This document shows, one piece after another, positions 1-12,872 of a stretch of 64,000 nt of DNA. The DNA comes from Misgurnus anguillicaudatus (lineage: Eukaryota; Chordata; Actinopteri; Cypriniformes; Cobitidae). Under the pieces are notes generated by a model. That model had not been told where the DNA came from and ran no database searches. It saw only the letters and a list, made by a program, of their open reading frames with translations. Every line of letters begins with the position of its first letter. Position 1 is the first letter of the stretch. The DNA lies in NCBI RefSeq assembly GCF_027580225.2, contig NC_073346.2, positions 5,854,001 to 5,918,000 of the forward strand, read 5' to 3'. The position numbers and the translations under genes were made by a program.

Positions 1-1484
1 TTATTATGAAGGTCAAGCTCTTATATAAAATAAGTCTGTCAGCAAGTATGTGTTACAAATAATCTGTTTCCCTGTAAAAATATATTTTTGCTTCAAAATG
101 TGCTGCGTTCAATTCTAATGCATTTTAGAGATCTAACCACTAGCCAACAGCAGTCCTCTGGTGGACTTACATCGCTTACAGGTGATATTTTATATTTGTT
201 AACCTTCAACAAAGGTCATACAATGTTTGTTGTGGTGCGTGACCCACATTCTCCTGTAAGATTTTCGAATGCACACATCATTTCAATAGATAGTTGTTAC
301 AGTACATCTGAATCTTACAAGATAATGCAGTATCTATGGCTGTTTTAGTCTATGTTGCACTCACACAGGATTTAATGAGACAGATGTGGTAGTATTATAA
401 CTCACAGACTAGAGTAAATACTGCAATTCTTTCATGTTTTGTAAAAGTTCTGCCTGTAGCTGTGTGATGAATTATTCGTCCTCATTTGGCTGCAGTTATT
501 TGGAGTTTTTTTTTTTATAAAAGGTGACTTTCGAATGACATTGCTTGAAAATTGCATGTCTGATCTCCAGCTTGATCTTCATAGCAATGCTGTAAAAACA
601 AAATGAACGCAGATGCTGTTCGCATTTAAAAGCAGCATCTTAAATGTGTGCAGCTGTGCAGCTGTTTACATCATGATTTTCATACGTCTGCTCTCAAATG
701 TTGGCACTAAAAAGAATGCATTTGTAATGAATGTCCAGTGTCAGATTTTTGAAGGAAACCAATAATAAGCCAAAGTAGAATAGTGCATCAAAAGAATAGC
801 GAGAAAATCTTTACACTTTTTAAATGTCTAGTTCCGTTTTTTCTTTTATGGGATTGATTCATTTACACTTTACTTTTCTCTTTGATTTATCATTATACAC
901 CCATATTTCATTTAACACAACTCACAAACACACACAGTTCTGTTGACTGAGGTGGAGCATTCCTTTATTCAAGCCAAGATGTCTGTTAGGCAGTGATTCC
1001 CATTGTGTATTTTGAGATTGGAAGGGGACCCAGAACAGAACCCTGTGACACCTCAGTGGTTAGCTGATGTCATGTGGAAACCTGTCATCTGTGTGGACTG
1101 GATCTGGTAGTTCACCATTTCAAATTAATAAGACCTTGTCAATCACAGGAATTCAATGAAGAAAAGCAGGGAGCGGTCTTTATGGAGAAAGTCTTATAGT
1201 GAATAAATGTGTTGTTATAACTTGCTGTGTCATTGCAGTGTAGATCTAATTTGCTATATCATTTGTATTGCGGTACACATGTATAGGTGATAAAGAGACA
1301 TACGGTAAATGAATAAGAAAGTGCAAAACACCTTACCCTGATTTACAATGGTAAGCATATAATAATGATTTATTATTTGAGCCATCAGGTCAGATTTCAT
1401 CATCGCTTATCATTCATTCAACACATTTGATTAATAAAAAGACAATTAGTGTTACAAATTAGATGTTACTACCCTTCTACAATC
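1..1484. other. AT-rich non-coding stretch with a possible LINE relic
   Basis: I see no gene here. On the minus strand at about 1010-1060 a short frame reads QGSVLGPL, a peptide common in CR1/L2-type reverse transcriptases, surrounded by stops. It is at most a heavily decayed LINE scrap. Confidence 0.4.
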
Positions 1485-2300
1485 CATGCTTGACATTAAC
1501 TTTTTGAGCAACTTGTCCTTCGGACAAGTAAATTTGTGTTTCACTTGTCCATGCACAAAAGTCACTTGTCCGGGTAAAGATTTATAATATAATGTATTTT
1601 TTGTGTTTTGCTAATCAGTGGCGGAGCAAGGGATTTTCAGTGGTGGCCAGGGAGGGGCCAGCAGTTACTCTGGTGGCACATAAAATCTCTATCATCCAAC
1701 CTTAAAATACTTTTAAGTATTATAGGTGTGTTAATAAGAATAATGTATAACATACAATTGCTACAATACTTGAATTTTAATTAAAATGAATTGAGATTAA
1801 CATAAAATTTATAGTCATTATTCAACCTCATGTTTTTTTAAACTATTTAATCAAATAAAACTTTTGAAATTTACTTTGAAACCAGGATTTATATCTCCCA
1901 TTGCTGAAAATACTATAGAGACCAGAAAATCATGTGAATTTAGGCCACTGAAATGTATTTTACTAAGATTCATTTGGCTGCTTCTTGTTACTCTTTTCCC
2001 ACATTTCAATGATTGTAGAAAAGAGTCACCTTTAATAAATGGACTAATCCGATCACCCCTGTTGTTAAGTGCGAAATGGACTGTTCCAAAACTTACCGCT
2101 AGAGAGTCTGCGCAGTGTCGGAGAATAAGAGCAGGTGAATGATAACGGGAAAGGAGATCGGCTGAATAGTGTAAATAGTTATAGTTTAAATAAGCAGGAT
2201 TGATTCAAATCAAAGGACGTTTTGCGGACTGTGCGTGTGCGTGCATTATACTAAACACACATCTATGCACATTTAATAAAGTCAACGATTTGAATACTTT

Positions 2301-3533
2301 GGGCTCTATCTTACACCCGGCGCAATGCAGCGCAATGCGCGACGCAAGTGTCTTTCGCTAGTTTCCACCCTAATTTTCACGTTTAGCGCCGCGTTGTTTA
2401 AATAGCAAATGCATTTGCGCCCCCTTTGCGCCCATGGGCGTTCTGGTCTGAAAAACGAGGTGTGTTCAGGCGCATTGTTGGCGCGTTGCTATTTTGAGGC
2501 AACTAAAATAGACTACGCCATTGACCAACAAAAACCTGGTCTAAAGTCTAAAGTCAATGGCGCAATATGTTTTATGTTATTTAAAGAGCGCATTAGTAAT
2601 ATGCGCCAATAAACGGGAGGACAACGCGGGTTTGCTTATCACAAAGTACATGAATGCGCAGCAGCACAAAAATGCTTTTAAATATGAAAGATTAAAGGAT
2701 TGAATTTAAGAGATTATTATTGAGTCTCTTGGACATAATAAATGAGGACTGATTATGAGACGTTAGAAGGCGCAAAGAGCTGCTTTACCTGCAGCCTGAT
2801 AAGTAAATAAATGCTTTGCTTTAAACAAATGCGTCTGTTTTTAAATGTTTTTTTTAATGCTACCTCACGGATTTATTGTATAATATGATGTACCTGTGGA
2901 TATGGCGAGATGAGAAACATTTGTAAGTAATGCTTAAAAAAACTCTTTGCTAAAAAAAACGCTGTCCAAAGTGCTGAAACGTGAGGAGAGCCGTTTGTAA
3001 TTTCTTTATCTCCTGTTTGTTACAAATAAAGTATTTTTAGAGTACAAACCTTATCTTACATACTTGAAAAATTATTTTTTGATTATATTGGATAGCTATA
3101 CATTTAAAGCAATTGCAAGCCTGCTTTTTACTTCCATGACTAAAAGAAAACGGGTTTTAAAGGTTTTAATAAAAAAATAACAATTTCAATATAAGGGAAA
3201 AACAACACAATTATTTAACATTAATCTTAAACTGGGGATCTTCTTCCTCCGCTTAGTTTTTCAGTTTACAAAGTCCGTCATCTAAATAGGGATTAGACAT
3301 AGCGCCAGCGCAACTTGCTTTTAAAGGGAATGAGAGCTGTGACTCTCATTGGTTTACTGCACGTTACGCCCAAAATACTCTCATTACAATAGGACCTACC
3401 CTTTTCGACCATGCGCTCGGCGCAAAAAAGATTTTTCCCGTCGTTAAAGTAGCAAAAGTGGATTCGGACACGCCCATTTAGACGTTGCGCTGTGCGCTTT
3501 AGACAATGCGCTTAGATCGTTAAAATAGGGCCC
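2301..3533. mobile_element. Non-autonomous DNA element, GGGCYCTAT ends (copy 1)
   Basis: Imperfect terminal inverted repeats begin GGGCTCTATC on the left and GGGCCCTATTTTAACG on the right strand. Both ends are rich in GCGCAATGC-like words. Flanks carry a possible short target duplication (CTTTG at both junctions if the first G is counted outside). It has no transposase. It is inserted in the 1485-6227 element. A second copy lies at 15204-16322. Confidence 0.75.
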
Positions 3534-4359
3534 TTTGAGTGAGACATACTTGTTCTAACCGGACAAACTGTAGCCTTCAACCAAACCCGGACTAGCAATT
3601 AAAGCAAAATAATAGAAGATTTTTCAATGATTGTCTGACATAAAAACACTAAAGCAAAACATTACCATGTTCAGGGCTTAAAGTTTTCCGGCACCGTGCC
3701 GGATCTCCGGCGTGCGGCGTTGGGGACGTGTAAAAAAAAAATCAGTTTAAGTTCATTCGTTCGCCTACAAATAGTATGAGAGCCACACATATTTCACGCT
3801 AACAAACTAGCCAATCATAAGTAGGATGGGGCGGGTCTTTGAAGTGTGGTTGAGAGCCAGCTGCAGATGCCAAGCGGAGACCGAAGACAATTGCTTTGCT
3901 TGCTGCTTTGACCATGTATGGCTTTGACTATGTAAATATAAGGAGTGTATAAAAGCGTTACAGGAATTCTCGTCGAGTTGAAATGCTGTCTCGCAACTTC
4001 AGTATAAAGTTGCGTTTGTGTCAAAATGTTTGCTTGTATTATATTATTCTGTAACGCGTTAACGCACGCATCCACGCAAACCATCACCCTGAATACACGC
4101 ATACATTCGCGCCTCTTGATGGTTCGTTATTCTGGTGCGTGCATGCGTTGGTTAGTGCATGTGATTACAGAATAATATGATGACAAGAAGCACGCGGAGC
4201 TCTTGATGCAAAAGACAAGTGCACTTGACTGGCTTTCCAGACACCTAGGAATGTTTAAGTCGCAACATCATTTGAATTAAGTAACTTTAATGTTACATTA
4301 TCCACTTCAAATGAAGGGTGCAAAGATTGTGTAATACATATTAGATCAATAATAAATAT

Positions 4360-5362
4360 TAGGGGTTTGACGAGATCTCGCGAAATTAATTATGTCACAA
4401 GATTTTTCGTGGAGGTGAAATGCTGGCTGTTTCTCAAATTAATTAGTAGACTGTATATGTCATAAAGACTGTCTTATTAGGGAATATTAAGAATTATAAA
4501 GTTTACTAAATGTATTTAGTTGATCACGTTGTTGTAATATGCTTATGACTTGCGAATGCAATGCTCAGTTAACATAAATAAACCTTGATGACGTATGCAT
4601 GCATATGCGACGTCCGGAGAATGCAGCTTTCTGTTTGAACATTTCACAGTGCCTGTATTATATAAATGTCTTTTACTGCATGTGCTTTTTTGTTTGGGTT
4701 TCCAATAATGTTCGTTTGGGAAATCAAATCGTATAAAGTCTGAGACGCGTTGTCATTGTCTGTTGATCATATGTTGTCTCAGTCAGGAGATTAAACCCTT
4801 ATCTGAGTTTATATAATTTAATGTCTGCATGCTCTTGCTCAAGAATAACAGTAAGTGTATCATTTCTAGTGTAAAGAATTTGACAAATATTAAAGATTCA
4901 AATGAATTTAAACGTTGGCTAAAAATAAACATTTCTCCGTCTAAAGTGAAAGTGAAGATAACATCCGCGAGACGAGTCCTCTAGCGCCCTCTGCAGGCAT
5001 TTGTTATAATACATAAAGCTGGTTTATTACACAGGCTACATAAATGTAATGTGTTTGTTATTGTAATGTTGTTAAATGTAACTTGGTTTTGATACTTTAT
5101 TTACAGTTATTATTGGATCATAATTATTATGTAATTTTAAAGGTTATTGCTCACTTGAGTCTATTTTTATTACGAAAAATATCAAATTACTTCACTATCA
5201 ATTAGCAAAATAATTGTCTGGGACAGTCCTAGATTAGTTAAATCATTTAAAAATAATGTGATTTGTGTTTCCCATTTATTTAATCACTGAGGATTTCTTA
5301 AAAAAGTGAAAAAATCTCATCTCCTTCTCATAAACCCAATCTCGTGTCTCGTCACACCCCTA
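4360..5362. mobile_element. hAT element, exact 8-bp target duplication
   Basis: The ends are TAGGGGTTTGACGAGA and, on the other strand, TAGGGGTGTGACGAGA. The eight bases ATAAATAT flank it on both sides (4352-4359 and 5363-5370), which is diagnostic of hAT integration. At about 1 kb and without a transposase frame it is non-autonomous. It sits inside the 3672-5896 element and carries a small MITE at 4425-4640. Confidence 0.85.
4425..4640. mobile_element. MITE, GGCYGTTTCTCAA ends (copy 1, innermost of the nest)
   Basis: It starts GGCTGTTTCTCAA and ends near TTGATGACGTATGCA followed by a TTTCTGTTTGAAC terminus. It aligns with the MITEs at 8531-8765 and 36888-37127, including the shared core TTATGACTTGCGAATG. 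Here the ends are more degraded than in the 8.5-kb copy. Confidence 0.7.
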
Positions 5363-6639
5363 ATAAATATTTATTAAATGCTTACTCTAATTATTATATA
5401 AACATTAAACATGTTTTGACCAACAATGAATCTCATTTAACATGTTGTGTATGTGGCTTGTGTGCCCTATTATTACCATACATATATGCAACCAAAGATT
5501 TAACTAATAGAGCACAAAATTGTTAATAAGAACATAAAATCCCTCATAGATCTAGCAACTTATTTTTACTCTCATAATGCACCACATTGATGTATTTACC
5601 CTTAAATGCACAAAGTGACTGATTTTGTTCAGTCTGATGGTTTACTTTTGGGCATATAGTAAATGATGACAAAAAAGTTAAACAATTTTTGTGTTTGCAC
5701 CATATTTTAGTGAAATATATATTTGAGTAACCTTTCTTTTGTATTGGTGTTTCAAATAGCCCATCATAATCTGTAGTTTAAGCTTGTCAAGTGTTAATGG
5801 CAGATACGTTACTAGTTAGTTTCAACAATGTTTTCAACAATGTGTCCGCCCCCGGCAAAAGTTCAGGCTCAGGATTTTTTTTTGCTTTAACCCCTGCATG
5901 TTTTAAAACTTATTAGAATAAATGTATCTAGATTATCTGTTATATATATATAAAATCAATCTTAAACCTACCTAGCATTTACGCTGTAATGTTCGTGTGG
6001 GATTTTTAATGTACAGTGACGAACTCTGTCAGATTCAAATCGCTGTCGCGCAGCACGCACACATGTTCGTCGATCAGCGTTCTGCTCTGACGTTAACGGC
6101 ACATAACATGAAGTAACATTGATTGAAATTTAACTTGTCCAGTCGGACAACTAATTTTCTCTTATACTTGTCCTACAAAAAATCCACTTGTCCCGGACAA
6201 GCGGACAAGCCTTAATGTCGAGCCCTGAGTGTATAGTATGTTATGTGGGACACTGGTAAGGTGTGTCTTTACAATTGTTAGCATCTTGTGTTAGCACCAA
6301 CTATACCTGCAATGTTGAGAGAACACATAGACAAGTTATGACTAGAGATTTTTTGCAGATTCCAATTATCTTTCTAAGAACTATAATTGACAGCATATAG
6401 GCTACAAACAATAATCCACTTTCTTTAATAAAAAACTTTATTTCATAAAACAATGAAACATTGCACTTCCAATCTACACTTAATTACATAATCTTCTTTC
6501 ATTTGAGCAGATCTCAAAATAAAGTGCTCTCAGACTCAGCCAGGCTTACTGACATTATTTTAGATGTCCAAATATCAGTTGGTCAGTAAGTTGCCAAACC
6601 GAATTTATCAAAAACGGAAGTTAAAAAGATTTAATGATT

Positions 6640-7019
6640 TATTTTAACTGCCTTTATGTTTGATAGTCATTCTGAGTCTGATCTCTAACATAAATTTCTT
6701 TACAAAAACGCAATTTTTTAAGCTTTTTGCTCAAAATTTTGTATTTTTGAAGAGAAATACCCATATTTCAGTGGTTAAATTAAGTAGAAAAAGTAAATAT
6801 ATAATGAAACGTTTTTTCCCCATTTTGTTTGTTTGTTTGTTTGTTTGTTTGTTGTTTGTTTGAAAGCAGAGGGTGTGTTCTTTAATTTGATATAATTTGT
6901 ATGTTTATATATTTATAGAAAATAATTTTTCCTGCAAGGAATTTTGTGAAAATTTTGTTAAAATCACAAAAATGCAGGTGGGCAACTTTTCTCAAAAAGG
7001 CTGGCGGTGAATGAGTTAA
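6640..7019. repeat. Fragment of the TTAACYCTTTCCCCGCC-ended repeat
   Basis: The stretch ends in a degraded version of the terminus seen at 59235 (GGCAACTTTTCTC, then GGCTGGCGGTGAATGAGTTAA) and shares the CTGAATCYGATCTCTAAC word with the copies near 32990 and 58708. A (GTTT)n tract lies inside it at 6826-6862. The left edge is uncertain. Confidence 0.5.
6826..6862. repeat. (GTTT)n microsatellite
   Basis: About nine GTTT/TTTG units with one imperfect unit. Confidence 0.9.
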
Positions 7020-8261
7020 ATGTATGCGGTATTTAATTTGGACAATTAATTGTAGATCTATTTAAATGCTTGGGTTCAGAAGCAGAATGTTTAATTCCTT
7101 ACTGATATCACATTAAGTTTGGTTGTGAAAGCTTCAAAAATGGTATGGCACACATCTCATCTGTGTGGTCAGTCCATGTTACATTAACCCTAACCAAACA
7201 TTACTGATGAATCCCACATGAGTCCTGACCTCTCTTACACCATACACCATGGTGAATATAAACTGACACAACCCCAAAGAACACACCCTAAAGACCTGCC
7301 TGGGAATATAGTAGTGTATTATGCAGATATTATTTATGATTTGTCATGTCCGCTGGTATGATAGCCTAACAGTCAAGTATGTGTGCTGTTTATGCAAAGG
7401 TTTCAGGCTTGATTTTCAGTTTGTGAATTAATGAGATCTCAATGGTGTCGTTTCATCACACGCCCTTGAGAGCGGCATTTAACCCTGTTTGCTTCTGAAA
7501 CGCTGCTTTTGTCAGCATGTAAACTCGGGTGTTTTGCTGTAACTCTTATCTGCCTGGGAGTAGGACAGAAAGTAAGATTTACATACACAATGTGATGTTT
7601 CTTGAACGACTCATACTGATAATATTTTGCATTTTTTATTTGATTTAATTATTTTTTATATATATATATATAGATACAAATGGATGGTGTGTGGTCTGAT
7701 ACTTTAATTTAAACAGTAAACATTTGGAGAATATTATTAAAAGAGTGTTTGGCCTGGAAGGACATTGGGAAAAATATCTAATTGCGATTTTTCTGACAGA
7801 TAATGTGGTTGCGATTTAATTTGCAATTAAATTTGTGGTGTGCATCTGCTTTCTAGATGGTAAGATCTTACTAATACTGCTTATGGGTCTGGTAACTTCT
7901 TAATTATTAAAATATTAAATACATTTTGGATTTTTAAAATAAGTAGAAAATGCATTAAGTGTGTCATGTCATTTCATCCAAGAGAAATTAGTGAATGAGT
8001 AGATGGAATTTCAGTTTGTTTTAAATGTGGAGCTTGGCCTGTGTGAAAACAAGCGATTAAAGGCAGGGTATCCGATTTGGAAAAATGCCAACTCTTTCAA
8101 AATCCGTAGTACATGAAATAGCTGTGCGATTTATCGGTGACATATAATTAGTGTATATCTGCGTTTATCCCACCCTCCATTCAAATCGCAATCCAAAGTC
8201 ATGCCTCCTCCAAAACTCATGAACACGCACAGACCAGAAGCCCAATCGTGTCTCATTTACC
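7020..8261. other. Non-coding intron sequence, no feature resolved
   Basis: AT-rich DNA with a short (TA)n tract at 7657-7673. I see no conserved coding frame, element termini or RNA gene here. Confidence 0.6.
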
Positions 8262-8268
8262 AGGGGCA

Positions 8269-9262
8269 TAGGGCAGGGACGGTTGTAATTACCACCGGAC
8301 CACCACGGTGGTGGAGTGCGAAGCGCAGTGGTGAAGTGCGCCATGCGGTGGTGTGCACGTCACAAATTATGAAAAATATAAAGTACAATCTCGCCCAGTG
8401 AGATGTCTTCAGGTTCGCGTAAACGCAAACAGCCAGCAGAGGCGGAGTTAATGCGCTATTTGTAAGGGAAGGCAACTAATATCAGTGATGACACGCTGGC
8501 TTGGGGACGGAACAATAAGGCAAGATATTGGCCGTTTCTCAATCCGAAGACTGTAGACTCCGGATGTCGCATTTGTAAGCTGCATACGTCATCAAGACTG
8601 TCTTATTTCATGACATTAACAACTATAAAGTTGACTATTATTCTTTGTTAATCGTACATTGTTGTAATAGGCTCAAATGTATGAAAATAATAAACCAGGC
8701 TTGATGACATATACAGCCTGCATATGCGACCTCCGGAGGCTGCAGCCTTCGGATTGAGAAACGGCTGTTCTGTCTTGGTCAATCAAAGTTGTGGAAAAAG
8801 TATCAATCTGCGCTACCAGTACACCATCACAGTGCGTTTTCAGCGTGGCTGGAAACATTATAACCCCCAAAAGGTTTCTCACTACTTGTTTCACGGATGG
8901 AAGTGCTACAGTAAACACGCAGATATGCACCGATACACCGAAATGGCCAAGCACATATGCACAGTTGCTTCACATTTACTTCACATGTTGCGTCTAAAAC
9001 CATGCGGAAAACGTGACCGCGCCGCTTTCCTCCTCTTCAAAGGACGTGGGCGCTTCGGAGCATCTTTCGTTGCTAAGTAACCTTAGAAATATTTTCATAT
9101 TTCTAAATATATGAATGCATTATGTATAAGATCTATATGCACCAATGTGCACGTTATGCGCATGCATGCCCCCCCACACACAAACACACAATCTATAACC
9201 ACCGGTGAATTTGTGCATTACCATTGCGGTGGTAAAAAACTGCCACCATCACAGCCCTAATA
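8269..9262. mobile_element. hAT-like element interrupted by a MITE
   Basis: The left part (from about CAGGGACGGTTG) and the right part (ending CACAGCCCTA) have CAGGG/TAGGGCTG-type ends and CCACCG-rich subterminal sequence. The interior aligns with 61350-61865: shared words include CACGTCACAAAYTATGAAAA and ATATCAGTGATGAC. The MITE at 8531-8765 interrupts that alignment. No target duplication was found. The 118-codon frame inside (8724-9080) spans the insertion and is not a gene. Confidence 0.6.
8531..8765. mobile_element. MITE with ~66-bp inverted ends (copy 2)
   Basis: The left end GCCGTTTCTCAATCCGAAG is mirrored perfectly for 19 bp by the right end, and the similarity continues for about 66 bp to GTCATCAAG on both arms. 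The central 100 bp is AT-rich. The homologous repeat near 61517-61535 lacks this insert, showing the approximate empty site. It is the best preserved of the three copies in the window. Confidence 0.85.
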
Positions 9263-9642
9263 ACAAACATAAACAACTGTTTAAATCGGAATTATATACA
9301 GCATGTTTTCGGTTGTGTAGATGTAGTAGCTTGCTTGTAATTTTGAAAACAAATATCATTACACTAATTCGTAAAGGTACACAAACTACATAAGCAAAAC
9401 TTATTAAACATCTGAAAAATATGTGAATTAAAGACATAAGTTTTTCCCTGATCCCTGTTTTTTACCATTATTAAGCTTGAAAGAGAAAGCACATTTACTA
9501 AATTAACTCCAAATGTGTTCATCTGAAAGATAAATGTATCTTGGATTGCTTGAGGGTGAGTAAATCATGGGGTAATTTTGATTTTTGGCTGGAGTGCGCT
9601 TTAATGCAGACTCATCTACATGAAGTTTGGAATGTAAAGTAC

Positions 9643-10105
9643 TGCCCACTGAGCGGTGTAAAGCTTTTAGACTCAAATCGTTCCAGCCACTAGAAGTTTT
9701 GAATTGTATCTCGGTCTGATGATTTATCTGAGAGCTCAAACTCATCTGGCTGCCGGTGTTACAACCCACTGATGAAATGAGATTAAAAGCCCTCTCTTAA
9801 TGTACGGACGACTGGGGCTTCATCAGACTTGTTGTTAAACGTGTCGTACGCTATATATGTGTCGGCTGATGAATCACCTCAGGGCCGCATTACAGCGCGG
9901 GGTGTACGCTAACACGCGGGGGACCACCATGACCCACATCACAGTTTTCCTGTAGTTTGATCAACACCTGTCAAGATGCGCTTCAGAGAGAAACTAACTC
10001 AAATGTGCAACGTTTTCTGAGATCATTAAGTCCATATTTGCTACATGTTTCGTTACTTGAACATGAATGTTTGGGCATGCATACATCTGCATTTATTTGC
10101 ATGTT
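9643..10105. repeat. 463-bp block duplicated near-identically at 19607 (copy 1)
   Basis: From TGCCCACTGAGCGGTG onward this block matches 19607-20080 with only about eight substitutions in the first 380 bases, plus a 10-base insertion in the other copy. It has no terminal inverted repeats, no poly-A or short tandem tail and no flanking duplication. It contains GC-rich and homeobox-like words and no coding frame. It could be a recent segmental duplication of regulatory DNA or a low-copy repeat. Confidence 0.85.
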
Positions 10106-12118
10106 CAACCTCCAGAACAAATTAAAACTGCAACAAGAAGCCCTCTGTGTGAGGTAAACTGCTGTAACTACCAAAATTAAAATGTAGAAAGAAATGCCCA
10201 AACTAAACTATACTAATTGAAACCAGAAATGCAAAGACAGTAGTCACTCTCAATGCTAACAAAGAGCATACTTAAAAATAACAAAAGACTCACCTACGCC
10301 TCTTTCCCAAGCTCTTTTATCAGTTATTGATCTAAATGGCTGAGAACCATGTTTGGCTTCATATGGTAAACTCAGTGTTAACAAGGGGAGGACGTTCAGT
10401 GCATCGTTTGAAACAATTACTGTATTATTCACCTACAGGTGTTTACTTGTCCTTACAAACAGTTGTACAAATCTGTAGTAAGTTAACACTGTGACTAGGG
10501 GTCAAGCGCAAGGGTGATTCACGCAGATAACCTTTCAATAAGGAACAGCCGATAAACATATTTCAAAAGCTCAAAGCAGACGTGGTTAGGTGGACGAAAG
10601 GACAGGCGCCCACATGCTATATGGCTGGCTGGCTGATGCACAGCAAAACCTTCCCCCTTTCATACACGCATAAGCCTCCTGATTGGCTAACCGCATTCTT
10701 GCCAACGATAACTGACGTGCAGAATATGAAATAGGTGGAACCTTAGATTTAAACAGGAGGCACTTTTACTTTAGACTCGCTGCATATTCCTCATATCCCA
10801 ATCTTTTACGACTGGCAACGTTTCAGATCGCAATTGTGATTCGATTTCAAATAATCACTCATCTCTATTCCACAGGCAGATTTATGCAGGCATATGCAAC
10901 AAACCATTGTGTTACACTTGTCATTTAAAGTAACGTACATATAAAGTACATTAAAATAGATACACAAATAAAGAAGAACAATTACAGGGAACTAGGGCTG
11001 CGCATCTCCATAATTGAGTCTGATGTGATACGCATCTCGATGCATTGCCTACGGTACAATACATTAAAGATACATATGAAGCAGCTACCAATGCAATACC
11101 ATGCGATTCACCTCATTATGATGCACCATGGTCGGTTCAACACAATGTCATTCAATGCAGTATGAGGCTACGAAAAAATATGATACTATGTAATTTAATA
11201 TGGTACAGATAGTCGGAAACATTATGAGACCAGTTTAAGACTAATGATATTGGACCCACTAATTTTTTCTCTAATTTAGCGCATATGTCTGTTTACTTGT
11301 CAGAGCGCCGTCAGACAAATCCTTTCCACGCGAGCAGTGGTCACCAACCGTGTTCCTGGAGATCTACCGTCCTGCCTACTTTAGATCCAACTTTGCTTCA
11401 GCACAGCGGCTTCTAATTTTTGGGTAGCCGTGAAAAGCTTGATAGTTGGCTCAGGTGGGTTTGATTTGGGTTTGACGTGAACTCTGCAGGAAAGTAGATC
11501 TCGAGGAACAGGTTTGATGACCGCCGCACTAGAGGAATGTCCTAATAATTAAATTCTGTTTCACATTTTAGCTACAGCTTTGACTTTCCAGCTGCTCCAT
11601 TTCGTGTTTTTTTACTACTTTCGCCAACTGTACTGCTGCGAAACAACAGGGTAACCAAAGCTTTTAGGGTATAAAAGCAATTGTTTAATTAAAATAATAC
11701 AAGGAAATGACATCTACTACCAGAAAATTATTTGGAGCCAACCGTTGTTGTTTTTTTTGCTTCCGATGTTTATGGATTTGTAATTTCTTGGTGGAGGGAT
11801 AGCTCTGTGTTATGCTCTATGTGACAGACATGTCTCGGATTCCGTAGTGTTGTGATACGCCAGCAGGTGATAAGTCAGCAAGGCATAGCAACAGTTTAGA
11901 GAGGTGAAAGCAATCTCAAAATATTGGTCACTTTCTAAATAAAAGTATAGCACATCTACTAATAATTATACATAAATAAATGTATTTACATTTTTTTACT
12001 GATTCAAAATATGTTGGAAATGATGTATGTATCGTAATTTGTATCCAGTGCACAGTTTTTAAGCTGATGCATCACATCATTAACTTTTTATGCCGAATCT
12101 GGGAAACTTCCCATCCCT
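10106..12118. other. Non-coding intron sequence with a possible hAT end
   Basis: I see no gene. At 10985 a terminus-like TAGGGCTGCGCATCTCC begins, similar to hAT ends that start TAGGGCTG, but I found no matching partner. The remainder is unassigned. Confidence 0.45.
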
Positions 12119-12395
12119 ACAGGAAACTAGCCTGGCTAACACCAGACCAGTCTCATAGAGAACGAGGCATGGTCTGGGAACCATATGCTAATTTTCTCGT
12201 ATTTGAGGTGTGGTTTACTAATGCCCCGAGCCGTTTATTCGGCGCTACCAAAGATTATAGAAGCCCAAGAGGCGAAACTCTGTTGTGTTATGGGTAACAG
12301 TCTGTAGATGGCGCTGCGGAGCCACGGCCGCCATTAGGGACTGAAAGCTGCTGAAATCGTTAGCGCGCCTCACAACTGTGAAGATGAGCAAGTAG

Positions 12396-12490
12396 TTAAA
12401 ACGCAAGCAGTGTTCTGCAATAAATTGCAAAAATTATCAGTCCACCAGAAGCGATTTGGCATTTCATCGGTTTCCAAAGGATGCACAAAG
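12396..12490 (+). pseudogene. THAP-domain exon relic of a transposase
   Basis: The frame reads KRKQCSAINC, then FHRFPKDAQ before a GTAATA donor-like site at 12491. C-x4-C followed by an FHRFP box is the signature of the first half of a THAP (C2CH) DNA-binding domain, which recognises transposon ends in P-like transposases. The frame is closed upstream by TAG at 12393-12395, with no ATG where the initiator should be, so it is dead. It lies inside the 12128-13515 foldback element and probably descends from the autonomous parent's exon 1. Confidence 0.7.
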
Positions 12491-12872
12491 GTAATAACTC
12501 ATTTAAGTCGAAATATTTTAACTCTTAAGAAATGTTCATTTATAATTTTATTTATTTATTTTTCCAAATCATATATGTGGTGATGTTCACTCATTTCAAA
12601 ATCAACATTTGAATAAATATCTTATTACTGTGTGTTTGCCTATATATTATTTCATGAATTTCTGTTGTTCATATAACAAGGAAAATGCATAATAGAACAT
12701 AAATATTGATAGATTAAAGGTTTGCAGTAATTTTATAATTGTATCTTTGCAAACCGTAAGTGGTAGGCTAATGAAGCCGATTCGGTGGGAGACATACCCT
12801 TACGAAAAAGTACTATAGGAATCTTATAGTATTTTGGGACAAAATAGTATAGTAATCTTATAGGAATAAGAT

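Larger units (their letters stand above)
3672..5896. mobile_element. Element with CAGGGSTTAAAG ends, nested second level
   Basis: The left end CAGGGCTTAAAG at 3672 and the right end (reverse strand CAGGGGTTAAAG) at 5896 form terminal repeats, and both subterminal parts contain GCCGG-rich words. The six bases CATGTT flank both ends directly (3666-3671 and 5897-5902). CAGGG ends favour hAT, although six bases is shorter than the usual eight. It contains the hAT at 4360-5362. No coding capacity is left. Confidence 0.65.
1485..6227. mobile_element. Outermost element of a nested stack, inverted ends with ACTTGTCC repeats
   Basis: The left end (CATGCTTGACATTAA) and the reverse complement of the right end (CAGGGCTCGACATTAA) match as terminal inverted repeats. 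Both subterminal regions carry repeated ACTTGTCC/GGACAAGT words (1512-1580 and 6130-6205). CAGGG-type ends suggest hAT. I found no 8-bp target duplication, so the superfamily is an inference. No transposase frame survives. Most of its length consists of younger elements inserted inside it. Confidence 0.6.

Noticed and set aside
3815..4102. 95-codon minus-strand open frame
   Set aside because: It lies inside the nested element at 3672-5896 and has no similarity to a known protein.
8724..9080. 118-codon plus-strand open frame
   Set aside because: It starts in a MITE arm and continues into an unrelated hAT-like element, so it is a chance fusion.
12396..12490. A functional THAP-domain gene
   Set aside because: Only the first half of the domain is present, an in-frame stop precedes it, and no initiator ATG exists.
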